From NCBI GenBank assembly GCA_963383645.1, contig OY726561.1, positions 30,546,826 through 30,610,825 of the forward strand: 64,000 bases of DNA, read 5' to 3'. Position 1 is the stretch's first letter, and each line of letters starts with the position of its first letter. Below, piece by piece: positions 23,456 to 34,625 of this stretch. Source of the stretch: Muscardinus avellanarius (taxonomy: Eukaryota; Chordata; Mammalia; Rodentia; Gliridae). The notes beneath the pieces are model-generated. The model was not told the origin of the DNA. It was given only the letters and a program-made list of their open reading frames with translations, and searched no databases. Position numbers and translations under genes: made by a program.

Positions 23456-23658
23456 TTTTTTTGTTGTTGTTGTTTTTGGTGGTACTGGGGTTCCTAGAAA
23501 CCCTTCTACCTCCAGGCTACACTACTAGACCTATTTTCATATTTTTTTATTTGGAAACAGGGTCTCTTAAGCCAGTGAGACTGGCTTCAAACCTGCATGA
23601 TCCTCCTGTCTCTGCCTCCAAGTGCGAGGATTACAAGCGTGCACTACCATGCCCGGCT
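23456..23658 (-). mobile_element. B1-dID SINE, short form
   Basis: Exact target duplication ctctgctcat at 23446-23455 and 23659-23668; tail (TTG)n; right arm 'ggtactggggttcctagaaa'. Confidence 0.95.
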
Positions 23659-23899
23659 CTCTGCTCATCTTAAAGACATCTTAAAGAGTCAGCACTCTTC
23701 CTCAGTGACCCCATTCACAGGCGTAACACCCTCAAAAGTGATTTTTTTCACTTTCATTTATAGAAGTTTAAAACTTGTTCATTACTATCTACTACTAGTC
23801 AGATATAAACTTAATTCAGAATGTCTCAATTTATTTTCTTTTATAAAATTACCTGAATATTTTCTAAAAATTCTCTCAGATTAAATATTTATGGTTATT

Positions 23900-24074
23900 A
23901 TTTTTTTTATGATACTAGGAACTGAACTAGCCCTGTTTTATGTTTTATTTTGAAACAGTATCTCATTAAGTTACAGTAGTCCCTACTAAATTTCTGAGGC
24001 TAGTTGAGAACTTGTACTCCTCCTGTCTTATCTTCTTAAATGCTGGGATTACAATCATGCACCATTATACCTGG
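23900..24074 (-). mobile_element. Decayed B1-dID SINE
   Basis: 'gatactaggaactgaactag' to 'gcaccattatacctggg'; clearly older than its neighbours. Confidence 0.75.
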
Positions 24075-24352
24075 GTTAAAACCTATGGTTTTTAAAAGTA
24101 GATGTTGTCACGTATGAATTGTGTTAAATGCAGCATTATATGATAAGAAAGGTTGTATATTTCTTCAAGGTGTCTATAATAAATGTTTTTCTGTGTTTAT
24201 AAGTATTTAAAATAGTCACACACTCTTGGTTTTTAATTAAGTGTCTTATGAAGTGAGTTTATACAATGAAACAACATGTGCTAATATCTAAATTTACAAC
24301 AAATTACCAGTTACCCTGGAAAATGTCTCCAGATGACAAACGTGATCCTGCA

Positions 24353-24555
24353 GCCAGGCGTGGTGGCACAGGCTCATAATCCCCGGGTTTGGGAGGCTGA
24401 GACAGGAGGATCGCAGGTTCGAAGCCAGCTTCGCTGGCTTAAGAGACCCTGTTTCCAAAAATAAAGCAGTATAAAATAGGTCTGGGAGTGTAGCCCAGAG
24501 GTAGAAGGGCTTCTAGGAACCCCAGTGCCACCCACAAACAAACAAACAAACAAAA
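24353..24555 (+). mobile_element. B1-dID SINE, short form, (CAAA)n tail
   Basis: Exact target duplication gtgatcctgca at 24342-24352 and 24556-24566. 'gccaggcgtggtggcacagg' head and 'gtctgggagtgtagcccag' right arm. A minus-strand open frame over it is incidental. Confidence 0.95.
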
Positions 24556-24566
24556 GTGATCCTGCA

Positions 24567-25170
24567 TTTAAAAAACTGGTCACATAATATTTCAAAATAT
24601 AAATCTTTATTGCACTGTATAATATCAAATTAGCATAATCTAAAAGAATCGATAATCTCTTTTCTCACAAATTAACATCATGTCCAAGAGATTTCACACT
24701 GAATGTAAAATCAGAAATAGCAAATTCTCCAAGGAATTTATACAACTGGGTATTTCGATAGTAGTTTTTCCAGAAGACAGATATTTCAAACACTTGATAG
24801 TGTCCCCCAAGCTACTGTTAAGTGATCATTGATAATTAAATGGATTACATCCTGTGGAATTCAACATAACTCTCGATCACTAAATTTTGTGAGAAAAAAA
24901 TATACTAATGATGGTTTGAATGGGTCTGAGGCTAATTAAAATTTTAATTCTATACATTCTTTTGTTACTAAGTTCTCAGGTTTCATGTAACAGTGCCTAT
25001 AACTAATTTCCCACCTGTTTATTTATTTTTTGTCCTTTAAGAATTTTTTATTTATAAGCTTTGTAATTTAATTTGTACATATGGTATATTTATAAAATAA
25101 CACACCTCTGTATGGTTTTTCTTAATAATCAGATATGTGAGCCACTCAGATAGTCTTCTTCACTGTCAAA
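24567..25170. other. Unclassified AT-rich stretch
   Basis: Nothing recognised. Confidence 0.4.
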
Positions 25171-25180
25171 AATAGTGCCC

Positions 25181-25380
25181 AGTTGGGCGTGGAGGCACAC
25201 ACTTGTAATCCCTGTGCTTGGGAGACTGAGACAGGAGGATCGCACAGGTTCGAAGCCAGCCTCAGCTACTTAGTGAGGCTTTCAGCAACTTAGTGAGAAC
25301 CTGTTTACAAATAAAGTATAAACTAGGTCTGGGAATATATTGCCCGGAATTCTACCCCTAGTACCACCAAAAAAAAAAAA
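25181..25380 (+). mobile_element. B1-dID SINE, intermediate (long left arm, young right arm)
   Basis: The left arm keeps 'cagctacttagtgaggcttt', then cagcaacttagtgag, while the right arm starts 'aggtctgggaatat' as in short-form copies. Flanks aatagtgccc and aatactgtgcc. Confidence 0.85.
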
Positions 25381-25644
25381 AATACTGTGCCATATAAGAA
25401 ATGGCTAGTATAATATTTATTCACATGGGCATTGAAAATTATCACTTATAAATCATATCATAAATTTAAATGTGTTTGAGTAGAAAGACCATAATGCAAA
25501 TATTTTCCTAATTTGAATGCTGATTTTTCTAAGGATTTAAATATCATCACTCTTTCTATATCTTTCAACTTTGGTTTATAGGAACATCTCATTATAATGC
25601 ATCAGAAGCCCGTTTAATTATTAATGGGGTCATCTGAAAACTTT

Positions 25645-25851
25645 TTTTGGGAGGACCATACTGGGGATGGATCCAGGGGTATTCTACCTCTGAGCTATAC
25701 CCCCAGGTATAATTTTTATTCTTTATTTTAAAACAAGATCTCATTGAGTTGCAAAAGGCCTCATAAGTAGCTGAGGCTGTCCTTGAACCATAATTCTCCT
25801 ATCTGAACTTCCCAAATGCTGGGATTACAAGCTTGTGTCACTATGTCTGGC
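25645..25851 (-). mobile_element. B1-dID SINE, long form
   Basis: 'ggggatggatccaggggtat', then ttctac..., 'aaggcctcataagtagctga', ending tatgtctggct. Confidence 0.85.
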
Positions 25852-25918
25852 TCATTTCACCATACATTTCTAAATACCTGCTAATGACAATGACACAGAC
25901 AGTTTGCAATAGGATTTT

Positions 25919-26091
25919 TGGGGGGTTTTTTGGTGGTAATGGGGTTCCTGGAAGCCCTTCTACCTCCGGGCTATACTTTTTCTTTGGAAACAGGGTCTCT
26001 TAAGCCAGTGTGGCTGACTTCGAACCTGCGTGATTCTCCTGTCTCCACCTCCCAAGCCCGCAGATTATAAGCGTGGGCCACCATGCCTGGC
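25919..26091 (-). mobile_element. B1-dID SINE, short form, shortened linker
   Basis: Exact 15-bp target duplication ttgcaataggatttt (25904-25918 and 26092-26106). The linker is cut down ('ggctatactttttctttgga'). Confidence 0.95.
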
Positions 26092-26278
26092 TTGCAATAG
26101 GATTTTGAAGTGCAAATTACATAACTTTGTTTAAATAAGATGAAATATGGATACCAACAATTTACACTGCCTACACATAGCTAAACACAATTTTTTCCTA
26201 ATAGGTTTTATTTTATAGGTCTCTTCCACAAAAGGTGTTAATAGTCACCATAGTTTCACTGTTAAGTGCTTGATTTTT

Positions 26279-26468
26279 TTTTTTTTTTTGTGGTACTGGG
26301 GTTCCTGGAAACCCTTTTACCTCCGAGCTACACTCCCAGACCTATTTTATATTTTTATTTTGGAAATAGGGCCTCTTAAGCCAGAGAGGCTGGCTTTGAA
26401 CCTGCGTGATCCTCCTGTCTTCACCTCCCAAGCGTGGGGATTACAAGCATGTGCCAACACGCCCGGCA
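26279..26468 (-). mobile_element. B1-dID SINE, short form
   Basis: Exact target duplication taagtgcttgattttt (26263-26278 and 26469-26484). The right arm has gtggtactggggttcctgg. Confidence 0.95.
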
Positions 26469-26484
26469 TAAGTGCTTGATTTTT

Positions 26485-27212
26485 AATTGTAGTACAACAC
26501 TACTGAAGTTGGTGTAGAAAATGTATATATATAATTTTGAAACCGTTCTTTAAGGTCATTCAACATTCAGTCATATTGAGAATATTTATGCGTTTATAGG
26601 GAGGAAAAAAGATCCATAAGCATTTATGATCCCTGCTACGCAGATGCCTCTAAAATACATTGCAAATCTGTATGTTTATTTTGTTATTAAGCCAGTGTTC
26701 ACATTTACAAATGAAACACATTAAAATTATAAATGCAGAAACATAGTATATCTGAAGTTCAGAAGATAAGATATTTAATTGGAGACTAGAATGAATTAAC
26801 AAAATTTTATTGGTTTCCATATTTACCATAGAAGAAATCAAATACCCTTATAGAAATTTCCCAATACTGTCTATTTACTGTTTGTTTTCACATCCTTAAG
26901 TTCTTCAAATGTCATTGTCAGTAAAATGAGCACCTAATAATAAAACCATTGTTCTCTCATATTCTTCTTCCTCTCCTTATGTGTGCACAGAACACTGTCT
27001 CCATCCCTGCGGGCACACTGTGTTTTTCTGTCTCATTAGGGATTTTGTAAGTATGAAAGGAAGAAAATGTATTAATTTTACTGCCTATCATGTAAAGGCT
27101 CAAAAATCAAAGATTAGTAATAAGCTTCTCATTCACCTTCTTACCAATGTTTTGGAATTGTCAGTTTGTGCCTGTTTAGATTTTATATTATAAAAAAGAA
27201 AGTTAACATTTG
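26485..27212. other. Unclassified stretch
   Basis: No repeat or exon recognised. Confidence 0.4.
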
Positions 27213-27214
27213 TG

Positions 27215-27415
27215 AGAACTGGCTATATTCCCAAACTCTATTAATACCATGTCTTTTAATTATTACACATATTCTTACACTTAATGTTCTTGTCCCTCCT
27301 TTTTAAATGTGAGAAACGAGGCTTTGAAATATTCCCTAGCTTGCTGTAGATCTCATGACTTACAAGAGAAAGAACCCAGAGTAGAATTCTGATTTGGTCT
27401 AATTCCAAATTTACA
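27215..27415 (-). mobile_element. MIR SINE remnant
   Basis: 'gaaacgaggctttgaaatat', 'agatctcatgacttacaaga' and 'ttctgatttggtctaattcc' fit the antisense MIR core. Diverged. Confidence 0.6.
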
Positions 27416-27965
27416 TACTTTCATATCTCCATGACAAATAGAAAACAGAATCTGGACTCTATAGCAACCATGGAAACATAACATTTCCATCAGAAAAATG
27501 AGTTACCTGAAATATAAAATGTGCAGCTGATGATCAACTCGGGACTAGACTTCTAAGTAGTGACATGCGTATTGAGGACATATGTCTAATGACACATTAA
27601 CATAGAGCTGCCATGAATATCTCACCAAAAATCTTCCTCATAATTTTCAAATCAGAAGCACCACTGCATTTGATGAGAGTGCCATGAATCATTAATAACA
27701 AGCTCTAAAATTCAGATTATTAAAGGAAGGTGAAGGCTTTTCTCAACCACAGAAATCTTGTCTAAATGGTAAAATTATGTGAAACAGAAGACTCTATTTT
27801 CCAGGCAGCCTCATTAACAATTCAACTTGTTCAATGTTATATAGTATGACAACCAATAATAAGTTTTTTTTTTTAACATTTTGCTCAATGTAGTTGGCCA
27901 TTCTTTCTCTAAGGAATATAAGAGGCATATTTTCTAAGAATTTAGATTTTTTTTCTAATTTCCAT
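27416..27965. other. Single-copy stretch with an RFX-like site
   Basis: No repeat recognised. Contains gcaaccatggaaac (27464-27477), close to the RFX X-box palindrome, and homeodomain-like ATTA motifs near 27690. Confidence 0.3.
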
Positions 27966-27979
27966 TTAAATAGTGATTT

Positions 27980-28176
27980 GTGTGTGTGTGTGTGTGGTAC
28001 TGGGGTTCCTGGAAGCCCTTCTACCTCTGGGCTACACTCCCAGACCTATTTTATATTTTTTATTTACTTGGAAACAGGGTCTCTTAAGCCAGCGAGGCTG
28101 ACTACGAACCTGCATGATCCTCCTGTCTCCGCCTCCCAAGAGCGGGGATTACAAGCGTGTGCCACCACGCCTGTCT
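27980..28176 (-). mobile_element. B1-dID SINE, short form, tail turned into (TG)n
   Basis: Exact target duplication aaatagtgattt (27968-27979 and 28177-28188). The poly(T) end is replaced by TG repeats at 27980-27997. Confidence 0.95.
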
Positions 28177-28188
28177 AAATAGTGATTT

Positions 28189-29855
28189 TTTAAGCTTAAA
28201 ATTTGAAGTCCAGATAGAAATACTGTAAGAATATGTGGAAGTTAGGGTAAAAAAGGGTCATAGGAACTCTAGGAGAAGGGATAAAAAAGAACAAATAGGA
28301 AGGCCTAAGGGAGACGCCTATTCTCCAACATATATTCCATTGAACATCTTTCCCATGTGCACTCCACTTACTTCACTCTTGCTCTTATTTTGTTGAATCA
28401 CTTTGAGAAATAATCAACTTTGAGTAAATCCAAATTTTTACCTAATCCTTATCTGTACTTGAGAAACTGGATACATGGAGCAAATCGCTAAACTAGTCTT
28501 TCATTGTCGTTGGACTTTGTAATAGTGAATGTTGTTGCTTCTTTGAAACCACAGTACATCTGTCCTAAACTATTCACTCTCTAATATACCTTCTTAATAC
28601 TTTTACATTTTCTTCTGAAGCCTCAGAAATCCACACTTTCTACTTGGTTCCTGCTTTTCTGAGAAGATAGAATCAACTACAAGATAACTTTCATAGATAC
28701 CTAAAACTATTTATACCCATTTTTTTATATTTATACACATAGTCTATGTTCTCACCTATTGGTTACATGTGTACTGTTTGATCCCTATCTATAAGGATTC
28801 TTATTTTTGATCCTTATTGCATTTCTGATTTTTATTTTATAGCTAAAGCAATGAGAAAGAGTTTAACTTTCTTGTAACACTGATAACCAAACTTCAGAAG
28901 TCTGTTTCTAGAGCTAGGGCCTATAATCAGCACATTTGGATGGAGATAGCCTGAGAGGATATGACTAGAGAAAGCCTGGGAGAAACTGCTGATTGATAAA
29001 ATGGACACTTTTACTATAAGCTCCTCCAAGGAGACCTTCAGAAGTCTTGTTTGGATTAATTTCAGTTCATACCCTCTAGTAAAATAACTAGAATTTGGGA
29101 TTTTGAGGCTCAGTAAGCAAATACCTCCATTCCACAATTAGAGAAAAAAGGCTTCATAATATTCTTTGTCTTAATGAAACTTAATTTAAAGCATATTTCT
29201 GTGTTCATATATAAATTTACAATTAGGTACTATCGTATTATTTCCAATATGTATAAATGGGAAAAGTGGAGAGAAGCCAGAACTTTCCTAGATGCTTGAA
29301 ATTAATAAAAATTTTATAACCAACCCAGGAAAGAAATGGGCTCAGAAAGAGAAGTTTGATGATATACAAAGTAAACCTTAAAATTTTTAAGCTTTTTATT
29401 AAACTTTCAATTCTGTATAAGAACAAGTGATGATTACATGAAAATAATATTTATATATGTCAAGATGTTCAACAATATGTTAAGTAATATTATAAGTTAT
29501 TTTTTAATAGTAGTTTGTTAATAAAAACTTTAGGGAACTTATTCAAAGTATCTGAAAATTTCCTGAAAAAAATGCTAAAACTATCAGTGTGAATATCAAG
29601 CCAAACTACCCTGCACTTTTTCATTTGCAAAAGTGTGCACAAAAATGCATGCTTTACAACAACAATGCCAACTACAGGTATTTGTTGGCATTTTGTTTCA
29701 CTTTACAGTGACAAATTGTTAAAAATCCAGATTCTAATCTAAGTATCAGAATAAGTATCTCAATAAGATAATTATGTCATTGAAATTATTGATAATGTTT
29801 TTAATAATAAATTATTGATAATATGACATATATTAATATGTCATTGATAATTATG
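28189..29855. other. Single-copy-looking DNA
   Basis: No element recognised across about 1.6 kb. Minus-strand short frames (28832-29137, 29238-29426) show no family motif. Confidence 0.4.
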
Positions 29856-29954
29856 TCGTGAAATGGGTGCATATGGTATAAACAACATTTGCATTACTAC
29901 TATATCACGCTATAGCTTTTTATCCTCAGCTATAGAATCTTTCCATCTTATGTC

Positions 29955-29957
<3 letters not shown>
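29856..29957 (+). repeat. Copy 1 of a 102-bp direct duplication
   Basis: Starts tcgtgaaatgggtgcatatg and ends ttccatcttatgtcaat. It differs from copy 2 at three positions (99/102 identical). Followed directly by an (AT)n array. Not part of any recognised transposon. Confidence 0.95.

Positions 29958-29997
<40 letters not shown>
29958..29997. repeat. (AT)n microsatellite
   Basis: Perfect AT array of about 20 units abutting the end of duplication copy 1. Confidence 0.95.
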
Positions 29998-30003
<6 letters not shown>

Positions 30004-30055
30004 CAATCTTTAGAAACAAATCTTCAGTTGTTCCTTAGATCATCACCCAGGTAAA

Positions 30056-30213
30056 AGGGACAGCAATGCACAACTACAATCCCAGTAGTTGGGAACCTGA
30101 GACAAGATAGTTTTCAGGCCAGCCTCAGAAACTTAGCAAGACCCTGTTTCAAAATAAAAAGTAAGTCTCTGGTATTGATCAGAGGTAAAATATTCCTGGG
30201 TTCAACCCTCAGT

Positions 30214-30247
<34 letters not shown>
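30056..30247 (+). mobile_element. Old B1-dID SINE with (AC)n tail
   Basis: 'ggacagcaatgcacaactac', aatccc, 'ggccagcctcagaaacttag' and 'tcctgggttcaaccctcagt', then AC repeats at 30216-30247. Confidence 0.8.
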
Positions 30248-30248
<1 letters not shown>

Positions 30249-30448
30249 TTATATATATCTCATTTATGTGTATTCCAGCCTCTGACTTTGTCTATCCCCT
30301 GAAAAAGTATCTAGATATATAGATAGCTATTGCAAAGTTTATCCTCATAATACTTTGAGTTCTTTACTATCATTGCCATAAAATAGTTAATAAAAGAGAT
30401 CCATTAAATAAAACCTTTTTAAATTTGTTATTACTTTGAATTGTCAAC

Positions 30449-30550
30449 TCGTGAAATGGGTGCATATGGTTTAAACAACATTTGCGTTACTACTACATCA
30501 CGCTATAGCTTTTTATCCTCAGCTATAGAATCTTTCCATCTTATGTCAAT
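30449..30550 (+). repeat. Copy 2 of the 102-bp direct duplication
   Basis: Same 102 bp as 29856-29957, 593 bp to the right. Three substitutions: ggttta for ggtata, gcgtt for gcatt, ctacat for ctatat. No AT array follows this copy. Confidence 0.95.
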
Positions 30551-31199
30551 AGGCTCTAGTTGACTGGTATCTCTTGTCACCTCCACTCATTCACTACTGT
30601 ATCATATTTCCACAGTACATATCTTTCCATAGCTCTGTCTTATCATCAGTGTTCTTATTTTTTTTTTTAGTTGCTGCCCATTTTTTGCTTTATCAAAAAT
30701 TATCACTTTATTGTTCGTAACTTCATTTTATCTAGATTTTTTTCATAATTTACTGCCTAAGCTTTTAGTTCCTTTACAGATCTGTTTTTAAGACTTCAAA
30801 CTTTTTCATTTAATTTTAGCTCTTGATACTTGCAAAAGTCTGTACCCTTTTGATTTTCACTTGCTTCATAGTCACATTCCTGGGTTTTGTTTTTATTTCA
30901 AAATACCAGAAAGCAAATGTCTTGGCGGCTTGATGAGAGAAATAGTTTATTTATAATTAAAAAAATCTTACTTTTTGTAATCTTTTAATTTATAATTTAT
31001 GTAGAAATTTTCCAAAAATAATCTTAAGCTGGGGGAATTGACTATCATTTTATGCAACCATTGATGAAACTTTTTAGTTCTTTAATCAACAGAAGTAATG
31101 AAATAATTATTAGAATGTGAATATTGATATACTTCATTATATATTGTTAAAGCACTATTTACTTTGACTAGAAAAAAAAAAGATTAAAATAAAATGCTA
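30551..31199. other. Unclassified AT-rich stretch
   Basis: Nothing recognised. Confidence 0.4.
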
Positions 31200-31202
31200 C
31201 CA

Positions 31203-31413
31203 CTGGGCCCAGTGGCACACTCATGTAATCCCTGCATTTGGGAGGCTGAGACAGGAGGATTGTGGTTTGCAGGCAGCCTCAGCTACTTAGTAAGGTCCTT
31301 TGGAACTCAGTGAGACCCAGTCCCCAAATTAAAAAAGAATAAAAATAGGGCTGGAGTTGTAGCTCTGAGGTAGAATTCTCCTGGGTTCCATTCACAGTAC
31401 TCAAAAAAAAAAG
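31203..31413 (+). mobile_element. B1-dID SINE, long form
   Basis: 'gggcccagtggcacactcat', 'cagctacttagtaaggtcct', 'gggctggagttgtagctctg', A9. Confidence 0.9.
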
Positions 31414-31818
31414 TTACATAATTTTCCTTTATTCATATCAGACATCTTTTTCTATCCTGGAAATTAATATTTACCAATGATATGCTGAAAAACTGACTAG
31501 GGGAGTGCTAAGTGGTGGAGAGAAAAAAGTGAAGGTTTGAAGAATTTATACATTCCCATGGTGCAAATATTCCTACCAGGGCTAAGTTTCAAGTTACCAG
31601 AATTTTGAAAACCAGTTCACAAATTTTTGAAAATTTAGTAATCAGCTCTCAAAAGCTGGTATAGCTCATCTCATGCCACCTCCAGCAGAAAACTGAAAAT
31701 AGTTATTAATGTTTACCATATCTAGATTTCTTTGAAGATAAATTGAAATCCATGACCCTTATAAAACAAAACACATACAGAGATTTGGGAGAAACTTTTC
31801 ATCTCTACCATTGCTTGC

Positions 31819-31870
<52 letters not shown>

Positions 31871-32110
31871 TATGATTGGAAGGGTTCAGATTCTATGATC
31901 CACAGATAACAATTTATCATTTCATTTTAACACTTAGGATTTTATAATTAGGGAGCCAGAAGTTTAAATGCAGCACAAACAATAGCTTTTTCTCAGAAAC
32001 ACTTAGGATCTATTCTCAGAAATGTGCCTTGATCTCCAATGAGATTCTTCTTTCTGACCACACCATGTCAGAAGCCACCTTTTAATCAGGATTATATGTG
32101 ATGCTTGTAC
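31414..32110. other. Unclassified stretch with a (TG)n array
   Basis: 31820-31867 is a pure TG microsatellite (about 24 units). The rest is unrecognised. Confidence 0.5.
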
Positions 32111-32114
32111 TTTC

Positions 32115-32326
32115 TTTTCTTTGTATTTGTGGTAGTGGAGATTGACTCCAAAAGCATTCTTTTAGTTGAACCCCCAGCATGATTTTATTTTTATTTTGAA
32201 ACAGGGTCTCGCTAGGTTGATGGGAGTCTTACTACTTGCTGAGGCTGTCCTCAACAAACCTCTATCAATCTTCCTGTCTCAGCCTCTGAAATACTGGGAT
32301 TACCAGTGTGCACCATCACCCCTGGA
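32115..32326 (-). mobile_element. B1-dID SINE, long form, decayed
   Basis: 'gtggtagtggagattgactc', 'gaaacagggtctcgctaggt', 'ccagtgtgcaccatcacccc'. Confidence 0.8.
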
Positions 32327-32380
32327 TACTAGGTATTTCCTTATGCAACTGTAAGAGAGTAAAGACTTTCTATCCCTTCT

Positions 32381-32435
32381 CTTTTTGGTTGTACTGGGGA
32401 GATTGAACCCAGGGAATTCTAACTCTGAGCTACAC

Positions 32436-32480
<45 letters not shown>

Positions 32481-32609
32481 TTATTTATTTAAGAAACAGA
32501 GTCTCATTAAGTTGCAAAGGGCCTCACTAAACTGATATGGCTGGTTTTGATCCTGCAGTACTCCTGTCTCCAGTACTGGGTTTACAGACATGCCCTATCT
32601 GTGCCTAGT
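32381..32609 (-). mobile_element. B1-dID SINE with (GT)n grown in its linker
   Basis: Right arm 'ggttgtactggggagattga'. The A-rich linker between the arms has become (GT)n plus (TTTA)n at 32439-32490. The left arm ends near gtgcctagta. Confidence 0.8.
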
Positions 32610-32611
32610 AT

Positions 32612-32672
32612 GCCTCTAACATCTTGTACTCCATTAAGATGTATGACTACAATGCACAAATTAAAAACCAAA
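32612..32672 (+). mobile_element. Very short L1 3' end
   Basis: 'catcttgtactccattaaga', tgtatgactacaatgc then an A-rich end matches the last 60 bp of the L1 at 38820-39055. Confidence 0.7.
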
Positions 32673-34600
32673 AAGAATTCAACTGACCTCAGGCAGATTG
32701 ATAGGAGAAAAGGTAGGCATATTTATGAGTAAAAACCAAAAACTGCATTGAGGTTTAAGAGCTTTCATAGGGAAAGGAGAGAAATGATATTGGAAAATTA
32801 AAGGACAATGGGTGATTTTTGAGAAAGATGGATGGGTCCTTAGAAGAGTAGGTGGTAGTATGTGATAAAAATTTCTTGGCTTATAATAATCTCCTATGAT
32901 ATAACTTAATTTTTTTCTTGGTTGGTGAAACTCCTGGGTAGAGGACTGGTTATAATTAAGTTGGGGATATGCTTTCAGGTAAGTAAGAAGTCCTCAACGG
33001 AAGTTTCTCTTCACATTTGTTTTTCTTCAAATTCCTTTGGTTAGAAGCAATGACTATACAAAGTAGAGTAGTTGGGGGTAGCCCCTTCTGACCTCCTTCA
33101 GAGCTCTTTTTTGATCCTCTGCTATTTTCATCAGGTAATGTGAATAAGAAACTTTTACTTCTTATGTGTTCATCGAAGAAGGAAATTTTTCTTTTCACAT
33201 TTTTATTTTTCCCAAATATAAAAAAATTAAGTGAACCTAAAATTTTTTCTGCTTTGTTTTTCTGCAAACAAATCATGAAATTTTCCGTGTAATGGAACGA
33301 GAAAAACATAATTCATGATTGCTGCATCAATGATTCTTTGCCTATGGTGCATCTAATTAAAAGGCAAATCTTTCCATTTCCGTTTTATATGCATCGATTG
33401 TCTGATTAGAAAGTAAATTCTCTAGCCTACAGAACGTGATGTCAAGAATCTTGTAAAAAAATTAATTTCACTGCTGATAAGTTTGTGCACTTAGATCTCC
33501 ACTTACTGTGATGAATTTATTTACTTTGTGCTGACAAGACAGTATCTTGGCGCTTTGTTTCCCAACTCAGTTCTAAATCTGCAGTGTATCAAACGCTCCT
33601 CATTATGCTTTGGATGTTATGGTAGATAAATGGGTGTCTTCACAAAGATACATTCATTCTGGTATTGAAAGTGCCTACTTAAAATTCTGCATGAATAGTT
33701 TTATTGAAAAAATATGTAGACAAGCCATTAATTATACACAGTGACTTGGAACAAATTCTTGTAAGAAGCATAGCATGTCGGGCATTAAATGTATACATTT
33801 TATACAAAGTTACTGAAAGTCTTCCTGAGGTTAAACAATAAATCTTAGAGATTTAACTACTGTGCTTCCCTAGCGTGATATACATATAGAACATACGCTT
33901 AGATTATACTGCAGTTTTGAAGAACCAGGGAGTATTTTAATGTATTTTCTATGTGTTAAAACAAATCTACTTGCTGATAATAAGTTTCTCAGTTATCTTC
34001 CACAATTTCTTGTTATTTCATAATTATTATTCTATTTTTGTTCTCCTCTAGATTTGTGAAATTTCTTGAATCAGAGAATGCAGAGAGTCTTTAAGTGAGT
34101 GAGAAGGCACTCTGCCATAAAATTAGGTCTGGAAAGTGGTTGGTCACAGATTATACCTTGCATTTAAAGCACCATTTTATTCAAAGTGCACGAAAACTTT
34201 TCCAGCTCATATATTTTACAACAGTGCAGGATTTATTGTTCTTTCATTTAAAAGGAGGAGTCATAAATAAATGATAACTTTGCCTTTTACAGTTTCAACT
34301 TTGATATTACAAACTTGTAAATTTATATGTGTTAATGAGTATTCTTTACTTGCATGTAAAAGTCACCATTATTTTTTATTCTGGTTAAAGAGTGCAGAAA
34401 AATAGTTGACTAACACATTAAAACATATAAAATTAAAATTGCAATGATTTAGCAAATAAAACAATCTTTAAGTATGCCTAAAATTCTTAATATCTGATGA
34501 CCAACATATTGAGAATAAATATTCTGAGGGTAAAATAAAAAACTCAAATGTGTTAATAGCTCATTGGCATCAGATATATGACTAATGTGGCATTTCAGTA
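32673..34600. other. Mostly single-copy DNA, possible old LTR at its left
   Basis: 32680-33300 has an LTR-like feel and a 117-codon minus-strand frame (32956-33309) without family motifs. 33300-34600 has no recognised repeat; it is one of the longest repeat-poor stretches in the window. Confidence 0.35.
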
Positions 34601-34617
34601 GGTGCTAAATTTTTCTG

Positions 34618-34625
34618 TATAAAAG
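34618..34625 (+). promoter_or_regulatory. TATA-box-like site of the candidate transcript
   Basis: TATAAAAG, 163 bp before the candidate ATG. TATA-like strings are common in AT-rich DNA, so it counts only with the other signals. Confidence 0.25.

Noticed and set aside
32956..33309. 117-codon minus-strand frame
   Set aside because: Low-complexity lysine and phenylalanine content, no recognised domain, and the region may be an old LTR. No splice or promoter context was found.
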